From UPXZ01 sp964541615 (GTDB lineage Bacteria > Bacteroidota > Bacteroidia > Bacteroidales > Paludibacteraceae): a stretch of 19,939 bases of DNA. The first letter of the stretch is position 1; each line of letters begins with the position of its first letter. Under the pieces are notes generated by a model. The model saw nothing but the letters and a program-made list of their open reading frames with translations. It had not been told where the DNA came from and searched no databases. Location of the stretch: contig CAZIRA010000038.1 in the NCBI GenBank assembly GCA_964541615.1, positions 1 through 19,939 on the forward strand, written 5' to 3'. Shown here piece after piece: positions 9,201 through 17,435 of the stretch. The position numbers and the translations under genes are program-made.

Positions 9201-9384
9201 TTTGTCATACAGCGTACCGACATCAATATTGAACAACATTCATATCAGCAAACTAAGAGTATTTGGTTCACTTAAAAACTACTTTACTTTCAGCGCAATA
9301 CCCAATTACGACTCCGAACGCGGAGGCTCTATTTCATTCCCGCTTGCCAAACAGGCAGTAGTCGGATTAAATCTTGAATTCTAA
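6238..9384 (+). CDS. susC: SusC-family TonB-dependent outer-membrane transporter
   Basis: The outer-membrane channel that imports oligosaccharides captured by its SusD partner, powered by TonB. The 1048-residue protein has a Sec signal (about 1-23, ending SAFA) and an N-terminal carboxypeptidase regulatory-like beta-sandwich (about 48-120), which is diagnostic of the SusC group. A TonB-box-like segment LDELVVIGYG follows at 126-135, then the plug (about 138-255), including the LVDGVEYG and IEILKD-like motifs, and then a long beta-barrel. An acidic loop, DVNDDGIIDGDD, at about 879-890 is common in SusC proteins and may bind calcium. The chain ends in GLNLEF, with the terminal phenylalanine needed for barrel assembly. 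The susD gene follows 37 bases later. From context the cargo is pectic oligosaccharide; this is not shown by the sequence itself. Confidence 0.96.
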   Translation: MKHVKIKACFVASLLLFTTSAFAKDREAESVKQNSIENNQNYLVQNGKVTISGRVLDANNVPIIGASVIEEGTTNGVATDLNGNFTLNVNENARLTVSYVGYISQNIPLQGRTNIPVVLAEDARSLDELVVIGYGVVRKRDLTGAVSSVKPADIMKTTGSNAMQTLQAKVPGLDIRQNDGQAGSGLSMTLRGNRSISASNSPLILVDGVEYGSTLDINASDIESMEILKDASSTAIYGTKGANGVIIITTKRGSAGKTKVNFNSYLSSNSPTNIPRVMYGQKEVQFLIDKKNYQLDAPTNSWGTANTTADQVLTGTPVGADFTEMDVYNTGDYTDWLDIILQNGLTQNYEASVSGGNERTNFNASLGTMFEQGLMKNDQLDRYNGKLTLDHKVSNLLKVGTNMLFTYRDHDSRNSSVFGQAMKMTSITRPYNNDGTLLATPNARYAAHCNPLLDEIDGNFEHNIESTRFFGNTYAEITFLKGLSLKTMLAVDRSNRRDGTYQDFESVARYQSPSTSYISLTYDKNTKYTWENLLNYNTIIGKNSISALLGHSMYKNVYELSKSEGDAGKEHYYLSSFYDVKKISTPVVTTGFTQSSMLSYFGRINYSYDGKYLLTASVRADGTSPLATGNKWGYFPSLSGAWRVSDEAFMAGTEGWLSNLKLRASWGISGNAAIEPYQTLSQLSGYDVFYYMGAKDIAGRIPSQMGNPELKWETTQALNYGIDFGFFDNRISGSIDYYTSHTYDLLFLRTAPPSQVFTTVLSNVGETKGQGLEIALNTLVAKTKDFSYDINWSYSTGKDEIVGLTSGIDKYQVSGQEWLIVGKPVKIFYDFETNGIWGVNEFAQFKTDWEGRHPGETLNYVANGAPAGYGNPGTMKIVDVNDDGIIDGDDKKVFDRTAKHILGMNNTIEFKNIALSFLLYARLGGYIAYDMNNQMNYETANWGDLDYWTPANTGAKFPSPGAASAVYSSYGTSLRYEKADFFKIKDITLSYSVPTSILNNIHISKLRVFGSLKNYFTFSAIPNYDSERGGSISFPLAKQAVVGLNLEF

Positions 9385-9421
9385 TAATTTCCCAGGTCAA
9401 ATTTTATTAATAATAATTCGT

Positions 9422-11377
9422 ATGAAAAACAAAATAAAAATATTCATTGCTGCATTTTGCAGTATATTCATCCTGTTCTCCTGTTCCGATTTTTTGGAAG
9501 AAGAAAATAAAGTAGGGATGACTGCCGATTTGACATATTCCACCTCATCGGGTATTAAAGGACTTGTAGGTTCGTGCTACAGTTTTGCCCGTGGATGGTA
9601 CGGTAAAGAACCTTCGTTAGGCTTGGCCGAAATGGGCTCCGACCTGTTCTATTATGGATTCGATAACAAACAAAAATCGCTGAATTCGTACAGCATCACT
9701 TCACTCACCATGCCGGGAGTTAACGACAATGCCTGCCTGGATGAATACTGGGAATTGTTTTACAGTGCCGTCGATGTATGTAATAACGCGCTTTTATATG
9801 TTCCGAAAAACAACGTGATAAACGAAACCGACCGGAACATTTATTTGGGCGAAGCCTATTTCATGCGGGCATTTTATTATTTCCACATGGTGAATATCTG
9901 GGGCGATATTCCTTACAACGATGCTCCGGTTACCGTATTTTCCACCACACCGGTTCGTATGAAGGAAGCCGATGTTTATACCAAAATACTGGAAGATCTG
10001 GATAATTCGATTGCAAAATTTGAAGCTGCCAACTACAAAAAGAAAGATGAAGGCAGAGCCAACTACTGGGCAGCACGTGCTCTGAAAGCCCGTGTTTTGC
10101 TTTACGAAGCATCGTGGCTGGGTAAAACTGCATCTTATGCTCTCGCCAAAACGGAAGCTGAAGCAGTAATCGGCAGCGGAATAGCAAGTTTCTATGCTAA
10201 CTATGCCGACACCTGGGATATGTTGAACGAAGATGCAGGCAAAAACAAAGAATCGATTTTTGGCATCACCTATTCCGGCGATTTGAAAACCAATGTAAAC
10301 TGCATACCAAAACGCTACCGCACCGATGCCAGTGGAGACCCGCTCGATTACAACTCACTGATTACCCGCACCGGTTACTCACGTGGAGGCAATGCCATGC
10401 TGCTTATGTTTGTAAGTATGTGGAACAACGGCGCCACAGATCTTGGCGGGAATGGCAAGGAAGTCTTTGTTCGTCCTCTGGCCGAATCCTCCTATTACGT
10501 TACAAATACAAAAACTAAGGAAAAAGTATATGTTGCTGATCATTATTCTCCTTACGGACGTGGATTTACACGCTACCTGCCATCGCTTTACCTGTGGGAT
10601 CTGATGGAAAAAAACCGTGCAACCGACCAGCGCCCCGATGCTACACTGCTCACCGCTTACACCATACCGGCCGGTTTGGCAGGAAGCTCCACCAAATATC
10701 CGTTGATGAAAGATACGGCCATTTACTATTGTCCGCTCAATGGCAGTTCACCTGAAGGTATAGCCAAACAGGCCTGGGCTAAAAACCGCTATCGGATACA
10801 ATTCATGTACAATGGCGATATACCGGTATTTACCAATGGAGACCCATCAACAGCTCTTCCTACCGAAGCTAACAAAGCTGTATCGGATGTATATGGTGAC
10901 AACCGTTATGCCAGCAATATCGGCGGATTTAAATCATATCCCGGAATCAAAAAATTCCTCGATAACAGATTCGACGCTAACTACCCTACACACGATATTT
11001 CGTATCGCGATGCTATTGTCATTCGTTTGGCCGAAATGTATCTGATAAAAGCTGAATGCGAACTATTTACAAGTGGAGATGCCTTAGCAACCATTAATCA
11101 ACTGCGTGATGTGCGCGCCATTGCCGGTAAAAACAACAAAAGAAACGGTACTGTAACCATTGATACCATATTGGAAGAACGCGCTATAGAACTGTGCGGC
11201 GAGATGCAACGCTGGTTTGACCTCAAACGTACGAAAAAACTGGTGGATTATGTAAAAACACGCAATGCACAGGCAAAAACAAATATTGCCACAAAACATT
11301 ATTATCGTCCGATTCCGCAGGTACAGATAGACGCCGTTACCAACAAGGATGAATTCAAACAAAACGAAGGATATTGA
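9422..11377 (+). CDS. susD: SusD/RagB-family surface glycan-binding lipoprotein
   Basis: The surface lipoprotein that binds glycan over the SusC channel. I place the start at ATG 9422, giving 651 residues. An in-frame TTG at 9374 overlaps the susC end and would add 16 residues before the signal peptide, so it is unlikely. From 9422 the protein has a short basic start, a hydrophobic core and the lipobox LFSC (Cys21). This is followed by the acidic SDFLEEE, which resembles the Bacteroidota lipoprotein surface-export signal. SusD features include the TPR-like helix GEAYFMRAFYYFHMVNIWG at about 143-161, and the C-terminal EERAIELCGEMQRWFDLKR at about 585-603 with the QNEGY ending. It is somewhat longer than many SusD proteins. 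Its specificity for pectin is inferred from the neighbours. Confidence 0.96.
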   Translation: MKNKIKIFIAAFCSIFILFSCSDFLEEENKVGMTADLTYSTSSGIKGLVGSCYSFARGWYGKEPSLGLAEMGSDLFYYGFDNKQKSLNSYSITSLTMPGVNDNACLDEYWELFYSAVDVCNNALLYVPKNNVINETDRNIYLGEAYFMRAFYYFHMVNIWGDIPYNDAPVTVFSTTPVRMKEADVYTKILEDLDNSIAKFEAANYKKKDEGRANYWAARALKARVLLYEASWLGKTASYALAKTEAEAVIGSGIASFYANYADTWDMLNEDAGKNKESIFGITYSGDLKTNVNCIPKRYRTDASGDPLDYNSLITRTGYSRGGNAMLLMFVSMWNNGATDLGGNGKEVFVRPLAESSYYVTNTKTKEKVYVADHYSPYGRGFTRYLPSLYLWDLMEKNRATDQRPDATLLTAYTIPAGLAGSSTKYPLMKDTAIYYCPLNGSSPEGIAKQAWAKNRYRIQFMYNGDIPVFTNGDPSTALPTEANKAVSDVYGDNRYASNIGGFKSYPGIKKFLDNRFDANYPTHDISYRDAIVIRLAEMYLIKAECELFTSGDALATINQLRDVRAIAGKNNKRNGTVTIDTILEERAIELCGEMQRWFDLKRTKKLVDYVKTRNAQAKTNIATKHYYRPIPQVQIDAVTNKDEFKQNEGY

Positions 11378-11441
11378 TTCATCCGGATAATAAACTAATT
11401 GACAAAAAGACAATTAAATATAAATTTCACAAATTTTGAAA

Positions 11442-11486
11442 ATGAAACACTCTGCCAAACGAAGAAATTCGTTGGCAGAGTTTCAT
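11442..11486. repeat. Intergenic hairpin between susD and GH105
   Basis: A long stem pairs 11442-11463 with 11468-11486 around a gaaa loop of GNRA type. It has 19 base pairs, interrupted by a two-base (ac) and a one-base (a) bulge on the left arm. No U-tract follows, since the next bases are taataaaaac, so it does not look like a classic rho-independent terminator. It may stabilise the susCD transcript end or mark a processing point that lowers expression of downstream enzymes. Confidence 0.6.
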
Positions 11487-11528
11487 TAATAAAAACAAAA
11501 ACAGTAGTATTGTTTTTAATTAACTGAT

Positions 11529-12698
11529 ATGAGAAAGATAGTAATATTTTCAGTATTCATTGCAGGCCTGATAACATTAAGCGGTTGTGTAGAGAAAAAA
11601 ATGTTTGTCCGCATGGCCGATTCTGAAATGATTCGAAATCCGCAAAGCTGGATGGTCGATTTTTCTAAAACATTGAAATGGAACTACTGCCACGGACTTG
11701 AGCTGGAGGCCATTTACGATGTCTATCGGAAAACCGGAGACAAAAAGTATTACAACTATGCGCTGAGCTATGCAGATACGGTAATCAACCCCGATGGAAC
11801 AATCAAAAGCTATAAGCTGGAAGAATACAACATCGACCGCCTCAATTCCGGTAAACTATTATTCCCGATTTATGCCGAAACAAAGGATGAAAAATACCGC
11901 CAGGCAATGGACCTCCTGAAAAGTCAGATGGATACCCATCCACGCATCTCAAACGGAGGTTTTTGGCACAAGAAAATCTATCCGAATCAGGTTTGGCTTG
12001 ATGGATTGTATATGGCCGGCCCCTTTCTGGCTGAATACGGAGCCACATTCAATGTACCGGCGCTGTTCGATGAAGTGGCGCTCCAACTCACTACTGCTTA
12101 CGAAGATTTATTGGATGAAAAAACAGGACTTTTGTATCATGGATGGGACGAAAGCCGCCAGCAGCGCTGGGCAGATCCTGTGACCGGAAAATCACCTAAC
12201 TTCTGGTCGCGAAGCATTGGGTGGTACATGATGGCACTCGTGGATGCACTTGATTTTATTCCGGCAGATCATCCAAAAAGAAACGACATTATTACAATTT
12301 TGAACAATATCTCCACTTCGGTTGAGAAATTCCGTGATCCTGTATCCGGCATGTGGTATCAGGTAACCGATAAAGGAGGAAAAGAAGGAAATTACCTGGA
12401 ATCGACGGGCTCAGTGATGTTTATTTATACCTGGGTTAAAGGCGCACAGAAAGGATATTTACCAAAAGAATTTTTGAAAAAAGGCGAATTAGCCTACGAC
12501 CAGTTTTTGAAACAATTTTACAAGGAAAATGAAGACGGAACAGTTTCAATCACAAGCTGTTGTGCTGTTTCAGGCCTTGGAGGAGAAAAAAACTACAGAG
12601 ACGGCAGTTTCAAGTATTATATTTCAGAACCAGTCCGGGACAACGATCCCAAAGCAGTTTCACCATTTATTTGGTTGAGTATTTTATTGAATAGATGA
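11529..12698 (+). CDS. GH105 unsaturated rhamnogalacturonyl/galacturonyl hydrolase
   Basis: A glycoside hydrolase of family 105 (GH88/105, YteR-like). It hydrates and releases the 4,5-unsaturated uronic acid that pectin lyases leave at the non-reducing end of oligosaccharides. The 389 residues form an (alpha/alpha)6 barrel of normal length. Expected active-site elements are visible: DRLNSGK with D103, VWLDGLYM with D158 (the likely catalytic acid), YHGWD with H204, and FWSRSIGWYMMAL at 225-237. The N-terminus carries the lipobox LSGC (Cys20), so it is a probable lipoprotein; the CVEKK sequence after it does not clearly match a surface-export signal, so a periplasmic face is possible. It lies 151 bases after susD and 24 bases before the first pectate lyase, whose products it should process. 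Confidence 0.93.
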   Translation: MRKIVIFSVFIAGLITLSGCVEKKMFVRMADSEMIRNPQSWMVDFSKTLKWNYCHGLELEAIYDVYRKTGDKKYYNYALSYADTVINPDGTIKSYKLEEYNIDRLNSGKLLFPIYAETKDEKYRQAMDLLKSQMDTHPRISNGGFWHKKIYPNQVWLDGLYMAGPFLAEYGATFNVPALFDEVALQLTTAYEDLLDEKTGLLYHGWDESRQQRWADPVTGKSPNFWSRSIGWYMMALVDALDFIPADHPKRNDIITILNNISTSVEKFRDPVSGMWYQVTDKGGKEGNYLESTGSVMFIYTWVKGAQKGYLPKEFLKKGELAYDQFLKQFYKENEDGTVSITSCCAVSGLGGEKNYRDGSFKYYISEPVRDNDPKAVSPFIWLSILLNR

Positions 12699-12722
12699 TT
12701 TTTTTTTAACATAAACACAATT

Positions 12723-14408
12723 ATGAAGAATGTAATTAGTTTTTTCGCAACGATTTTCTTAATCTTTTTTACTCCTTTTTTCTCAAACGCGCAGACTCCT
12801 GCATTCCCGGGTGCTGAAGGCGGTGGAAAATACGTGACCGGTGGCAGAGGAGGAACAGTCTATTTCGTAAACACCCTCGAAGACACAAACACCGGCAATA
12901 CAGCAACACGTGAAGGATCACTGCGTTGGTGTATCGGTCGGTCGGAAGCAAGAACTATCGTATTCAGGGTTGGCGGTATCATTACTCTTAAAAGTCGGTT
13001 AAATATTACAAAGGGAAATGTAACTATCGCAGGACAAACAGCACCCGGCGACGGCATTTGTATCAAAGACTATGAAGTGGTGGTGGATGCCGACAATGTA
13101 ATTATTCGCTACATGCGTTTCCGGCTCGGTGATGAAATTACTACTCATGAACCTGATGCAATTTGGGGAAGATATAGAAAAAATATTATACTGGACCACT
13201 GTTCTGTGAGCTGGTCGATTGACGAAGCAGCCTCTTTTTATTCCAATTCAAATTTCACCATGCAGTGGTGTTTTATTACAGAATCGCTCAACAGCTCGCT
13301 TCATGGCAAAGGAAATCACGGTTACGGCGGACTTTGGGGCGGAAAAAATGTTTCTTTCCACCACAATCTTTTGGCACATCACAACAGCCGAAATCCACGA
13401 TTCAATGGCTGGAAACGGTCAGGACTGAGTTATTCAAATCCGATGGATGAAGAGCGATTGGATTTTAGAAATAATGTGATTTACAACTGGGGCTCTAACA
13501 GTGGCTACGGAGGCGAAGCAGCCGGAAAATATAACATCGTTGCCAATTACTACAAACCCGGACCACAGACTTCAAGCGGCAGCCGAAGCCGGATTGTAAA
13601 TGTGGATATCGATGCAAGTTCACTTTATGGTCCCCGATGGGGTACGTTTTATGTTACTGGAAACTATTTCCACAACAATGCAAGCGTAACCTCCAACAAC
13701 TGGAACGGAGTTACTTATGCTTCGGGTGTTGATAGAGTAGCTTGCAGGGTGGATGTTCCTTTTGAAAACATTCAGATCCTTCAGCACACAGCCGAAAAAG
13801 CATTTGAGAAAGTGCTGGCATACGGTGGAGCTTCTTTGGTAAGAGATGCTGTGGATGCACGTATTTCAGGTGAGGTGTTGAATGGAACATATACTTATAC
13901 AGGTTCAAAAACAGGTTATAAAGGAATCATTGATTCACAAGCTGACGTAGGCGGTTGGCCGGTATATAATGGCGGTCAGGCTCCTCAGGATTCCAATGCA
14001 GATGGTATCCCGGACAACTGGCTTGAGACAAATTATCCCGGAAAAACATCCAACGATGAAAATGAAGAAGGTTATACTTATCTTGAGGTTTACATAAACA
14101 GTCTTGTAGCCGATATTACTTATAATCAGTATCTGGAAGCAAGTGATCCTACTGGTATTAAGGATGTTCTTTATAATTCAGATTTGGTGAAAACTAACTT
14201 TGTTAGTTTCGGAAATTTTATCAGTATCAACTCCGAATCTATTGTTCAAAAAGTGAGCATTTATGATATTTCAGGAAAAGTGGTCATCGAAAGAGTGATC
14301 AATCATTCTGATGCAACAATCAACTCAACAATCTTGCCGAAAGGTATTTATATCGTGAAATCAACGCTTGCTGACAACACACAGGTTTCTTCAAAAATTA
14401 TGAAATAA
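12723..14408 (+). CDS. PL1 pectate lyase with T9SS C-terminal sorting domain
   Basis: A polysaccharide lyase of family 1, which cleaves de-esterified homogalacturonan by calcium-dependent beta-elimination. The 561-residue protein has a Sec signal ending in SNAQ (about 1-24), and the mature chain opens with TPAFPGAEGGG, typical of Bacteroidota PL1. The parallel beta-helix includes LDHCSVSWSIDEAASFY (D158, D167, E168, calcium-site region) and SRNPRF at 222-227 with the catalytic-type arginine. An Asp-rich loop, DSNADGIPDNW, at 423-433 and YTYLEVYINSL at 451-461 close the lyase region. A tail at about 485-561 has the type A T9SS sorting pattern VSIYDISGKVV, LPKGIYIVK and a final KIMK, so export across the outer membrane is expected. 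The next gene, its paralogue, starts 6 bases after the stop codon and has no such tail. A T-run precedes the start, but no terminator stem does. Confidence 0.95.
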   Translation: MKNVISFFATIFLIFFTPFFSNAQTPAFPGAEGGGKYVTGGRGGTVYFVNTLEDTNTGNTATREGSLRWCIGRSEARTIVFRVGGIITLKSRLNITKGNVTIAGQTAPGDGICIKDYEVVVDADNVIIRYMRFRLGDEITTHEPDAIWGRYRKNIILDHCSVSWSIDEAASFYSNSNFTMQWCFITESLNSSLHGKGNHGYGGLWGGKNVSFHHNLLAHHNSRNPRFNGWKRSGLSYSNPMDEERLDFRNNVIYNWGSNSGYGGEAAGKYNIVANYYKPGPQTSSGSRSRIVNVDIDASSLYGPRWGTFYVTGNYFHNNASVTSNNWNGVTYASGVDRVACRVDVPFENIQILQHTAEKAFEKVLAYGGASLVRDAVDARISGEVLNGTYTYTGSKTGYKGIIDSQADVGGWPVYNGGQAPQDSNADGIPDNWLETNYPGKTSNDENEEGYTYLEVYINSLVADITYNQYLEASDPTGIKDVLYNSDLVKTNFVSFGNFISINSESIVQKVSIYDISGKVVIERVINHSDATINSTILPKGIYIVKSTLADNTQVSSKIMK

Positions 14409-14414
14409 ACAACT

Positions 14415-15785
14415 ATGCGCACTCTAATTACATCCCTTTTTATTACTTTTATCTCATTAGTCGGATTGGCTCAGACTCCGGCATTTCCGGGTGCTGAAGG
14501 CTCAGGAAAATTCACCACGGGCGGTCGCGGTGGAAAAGTGCTTTACGTAACATCTCTGGAAGATTCTGAAGAGGAGGGTACACTGCGTTGGGCCATTCGC
14601 AAACAAGGACCACGAACCATTTTATTCAAGGTTTCAGGACAAATCCGTCTGAAAGAACCGCTTTTCATCAACAACGGTGATGTGACAATTGCAGGACAGT
14701 CTGCTCCCGGCGATGGAATCTGCATCAGCGATTATGAAACCAAAGTAAGTGCTGATAATGTGATTATCAGGTATTTGAGGTTTCGGCTTGGAGATGTGGC
14801 GGAACAGCAAAGCGATGCATTCTCAGGAATCAGAAATAAAAATGTGATTATTGACCATTGCAGCATGAGCTGGAGCGTGGATGAATGTTCGTCTTTTTAT
14901 GACAATGAAAATTTTACCATGCAGTGGTGCCTGATTGCTGAAAGCATGAAAAATTCTGTTCACAAAAAAGGAGCGCATGGATACGGTGGTATCTGGGGTG
15001 GAAAAAATGCCAGCTTTCACCACAATTTATTCGTTAATAATGACAGCCGGAATCCACGTTTTTGTGGAAGTCGCTACAGCGACCGCCCCGATTTAGAACG
15101 AATTGATTTCAGAAACAACGTGATTTACAATTGGGGTTCAAACAGCACATACGCAGCTGAAGGTGGTTCCTATAATTTTGTAAACAATTACTACAAACCC
15201 GGCCCTGCAACAAAGTATAAAACAAGATTTCTTGATCCCTGGGCAGACGATGGAAAAAACAGACAGCCGGCTGGTGTTCACGGTGTTTTTTATGTGAAAG
15301 GAAATGTGATTGAAGGCAATAAACAAGTTTCAAAAGACAATACAGAAGGTGTGGTTATGAATGAAAACTTCGCTACCAATGCACCGAATGTGACTAAAAA
15401 CGATATTATTTCCAAAACAGAATTTGAATTCCAGCCTGTAAAAACTGAATCTGCTAAAAAAGCATTCAAAAGCGTGCTCAGATACGCTGGCGCTTCTCTG
15501 GCAAGAGATGTTCACGACATACGTTATGTGAATAATGCAGAAACAGGCACTTTTACTTTTAGTGGTTCAAAAGGAAGTAAAAACGGACTGATCGACTCGC
15601 AAAATGACGTGGGAGGATGGCCTGTGTATGCATCACTGCCTGCACCTGCAGATTCCAACAACGATGGAATTCCGGATGGCTGGTTGGAGAAAAAATATCC
15701 GGGGAAAAAATCAACAGATCTGGATAAAAAAGGTTACACATACCTCGAAGTTTATCTGAATAGTCTGGTTAAACATATCCGGTAG
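14415..15785 (+). CDS. PL1 pectate lyase, second tandem copy, no sorting domain
   Basis: A second PL1 pectate lyase, closely parallel to the preceding gene along its whole catalytic part. It has 456 residues, with a signal peptide ending in GLAQ (about 1-20) followed by TPAFPGAEGSG. Matching motifs are IDHCSMSWSVDECSSFY (D147, D156, E157), SRNPRF at 211-216, DSNNDGIPDGW at 413-423 and YTYLEVYLNSL at 441-451. The chain stops five residues later, so it lacks the T9SS tail of its neighbour and is predicted to stay in the periplasm or leave by another route. The middle part (about 265-345) differs most from the first copy, which could alter substrate length or esterification preference. The 6-base gap to the upstream gene indicates co-transcription and translational coupling. 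An old tandem duplication is the simplest origin. Confidence 0.95.
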   Translation: MRTLITSLFITFISLVGLAQTPAFPGAEGSGKFTTGGRGGKVLYVTSLEDSEEEGTLRWAIRKQGPRTILFKVSGQIRLKEPLFINNGDVTIAGQSAPGDGICISDYETKVSADNVIIRYLRFRLGDVAEQQSDAFSGIRNKNVIIDHCSMSWSVDECSSFYDNENFTMQWCLIAESMKNSVHKKGAHGYGGIWGGKNASFHHNLFVNNDSRNPRFCGSRYSDRPDLERIDFRNNVIYNWGSNSTYAAEGGSYNFVNNYYKPGPATKYKTRFLDPWADDGKNRQPAGVHGVFYVKGNVIEGNKQVSKDNTEGVVMNENFATNAPNVTKNDIISKTEFEFQPVKTESAKKAFKSVLRYAGASLARDVHDIRYVNNAETGTFTFSGSKGSKNGLIDSQNDVGGWPVYASLPAPADSNNDGIPDGWLEKKYPGKKSTDLDKKGYTYLEVYLNSLVKHIR

Positions 15786-15836
15786 TGCCATTTCCGTTGT
15801 TTATCTATCGTTAATACTTATAAGATTCCATCAAAA

Positions 15837-17426
15837 ATGTCAGTTAAATTTAGAATACACATTTTCAGCATTCTGTTTGTTTGTTTTTCAGGTGCCTTGC
15901 AAAGTCAGCTCTGGAAAGCCGACAACGGTGATGGAACCTACAAAAATCCGGTACTTTTTGCCGATTATTCAGATCCTGACGTGATTCGCGTTGGTGATGA
16001 TTTTTATATGGTGGCTTCCAGTTTTACCTGTATGCCGGGCATCCCTGTTTTGCATTCGAAGGACATGATCAACTGGAAAATCATCAACCACGTTTATTCC
16101 GCTCTTCCACTGCAGCGCTACCTGAAACCACAACACGGACAGGGAAGCTGGGCACCTTCCATTCGTTTTCACAAAGGAAAATATTACGTCTACTTCTGTA
16201 CGCCGCAAGATGGATTATTCATGGCATCAGCAAACAATCCTGCCGAAAAATGGGAATTGACGCACGTTCAGGATGTGTCGCACTGGGAAGATCCGTGTCC
16301 GTTTTGGGACGAAGATGGAAAAGCATATCTCCTGAGAGGCCGTGTTGGAGCGGGACCTGCAATTCTTCACCGCATGTCTGAAGATGGTAAAAAACTTCTT
16401 GACAACGGAGTCCTTATTTATGAGGATTGGGAAAAACAGCCGACGCTCGAAGGGTTCAAATTCATGGAAAAACAGGATGGATACTACTATTTTTCGGCTC
16501 CGGCAGGAGGTGTTTCTACAGGTTGGCAGGCTGTTTTCCGTTCCAAAAATATTTACGGACCTTACGAAGAAAAAAATGTGCTGGAAATGGGTACAACCGG
16601 CATTAACGGTCCGCATCAAGGTTCTTTCGTAGAAACACAAACCGGTGAATGGTGGTTCTTTCATTTTCAATCCAGAGGAATTTACGGACGTGTTGTTCAC
16701 CTGCAACCTGTAGTCTGGGAAAATGGATGGCCTGTTGTTGGGGCTGATTTTGATGGAAATGGAGTAGGAGAGCCGGTGATGAATTATAAAAAACCAAATG
16801 TTGGAAAGATTTATCCGGTTACGATTCCGCAAACTTCTGACAATTTTGATTCAAATAAATTAGGGCTGCAGTGGCAGTGGAATGCTGCACCACAAAAGAA
16901 ATGGTATTCTCTGAGTGCCAGAAAAGGTTACATCCGATTGTATGCTGCGTCTTCCCCGACGTTGCAAGGTAATTTAATTTCGGCAGGCAATCTTCTGCTT
17001 CAAAAATTATCTTCACCCACATTCAGTGCAACTGCTAAAATAGAACTAAATGCGGATTTACAGGGTGATAGAGCCGGACTTGCCATTTTTGGGAATTATT
17101 ACACCACCCTTTTCATTGAAAAAAGAAATGACGGAAACTACCTTGTATTGCATGAAGGACGTCAGGAAAAACGGAATTATCTTCCTGTTGAGTTGAAAAG
17201 CCTGAAAATTTCTCAAAATTCCGCTTTGGTTCGTGTGAAAATTCACGAAGATGCAACTTGCTCCTACAGTTACAGTATGGATGGGAAAAATTTTATACCT
17301 TTGGGAGAAAAATTTCGAATCGAACCAGGCACTTGGGTCGGTGCAAAAGTCGGTGTTTTTTGCATCAGTCCAAACATCAATTCAAGCAAAGGATATGCTG
17401 ATGTGGATTTTGTAACCATTGAATGA
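15837..17426 (+). CDS. GH43 beta-xylosidase/alpha-L-arabinofuranosidase with Con A-like C-terminal domain
   Basis: A five-bladed beta-propeller hydrolase of family 43, acting on xylose or arabinose side chains. The 529-residue protein has a Sec signal (about 1-23, ending LQSQ), then the GH43 domain (about 30-320). The catalytic triad is visible: SDPD with D46 (base), WEDP with D152 (pKa modulator) and LEG with E205 (acid), plus the conserved H260 in GINGPHQGS. The C-terminal half (about 325-529) resembles the Con A-like beta-xylosidase accessory domain (GH43_C2). The architecture suits a GH43_12-type enzyme, but the choice between xylosidase and arabinofuranosidase cannot be made here. The 51-base spacer from the second pectate lyase suggests the same operon. 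The stop codon falls 9 bases before the assembly gap, so the gene is complete. Confidence 0.92.
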   Translation: MSVKFRIHIFSILFVCFSGALQSQLWKADNGDGTYKNPVLFADYSDPDVIRVGDDFYMVASSFTCMPGIPVLHSKDMINWKIINHVYSALPLQRYLKPQHGQGSWAPSIRFHKGKYYVYFCTPQDGLFMASANNPAEKWELTHVQDVSHWEDPCPFWDEDGKAYLLRGRVGAGPAILHRMSEDGKKLLDNGVLIYEDWEKQPTLEGFKFMEKQDGYYYFSAPAGGVSTGWQAVFRSKNIYGPYEEKNVLEMGTTGINGPHQGSFVETQTGEWWFFHFQSRGIYGRVVHLQPVVWENGWPVVGADFDGNGVGEPVMNYKKPNVGKIYPVTIPQTSDNFDSNKLGLQWQWNAAPQKKWYSLSARKGYIRLYAASSPTLQGNLISAGNLLLQKLSSPTFSATAKIELNADLQGDRAGLAIFGNYYTTLFIEKRNDGNYLVLHEGRQEKRNYLPVELKSLKISQNSALVRVKIHEDATCSYSYSMDGKNFIPLGEKFRIEPGTWVGAKVGVFCISPNINSSKGYADVDFVTIE

Positions 17427-17435
17427 TAATTCGAA

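Noticed and set aside
9374..9421. Upstream TTG start for susD overlapping the susC end
   Set aside because: It would place 16 residues before the basic start of a clear lipoprotein signal peptide. ATG 9422 gives a normal lipobox at Cys21.
12699..12707. T9 run after GH105 as a terminator
   Set aside because: No stem is found in the preceding bases, and the pectate lyase starts 16 bases later. It is more likely an AT-rich spacer.
16227..16832. 201-codon minus-strand open frame opposite GH43
   Set aside because: It lies wholly within the GH43 gene, shows no recognisable domain or signal, and is best explained as an antisense shadow of a real coding region.
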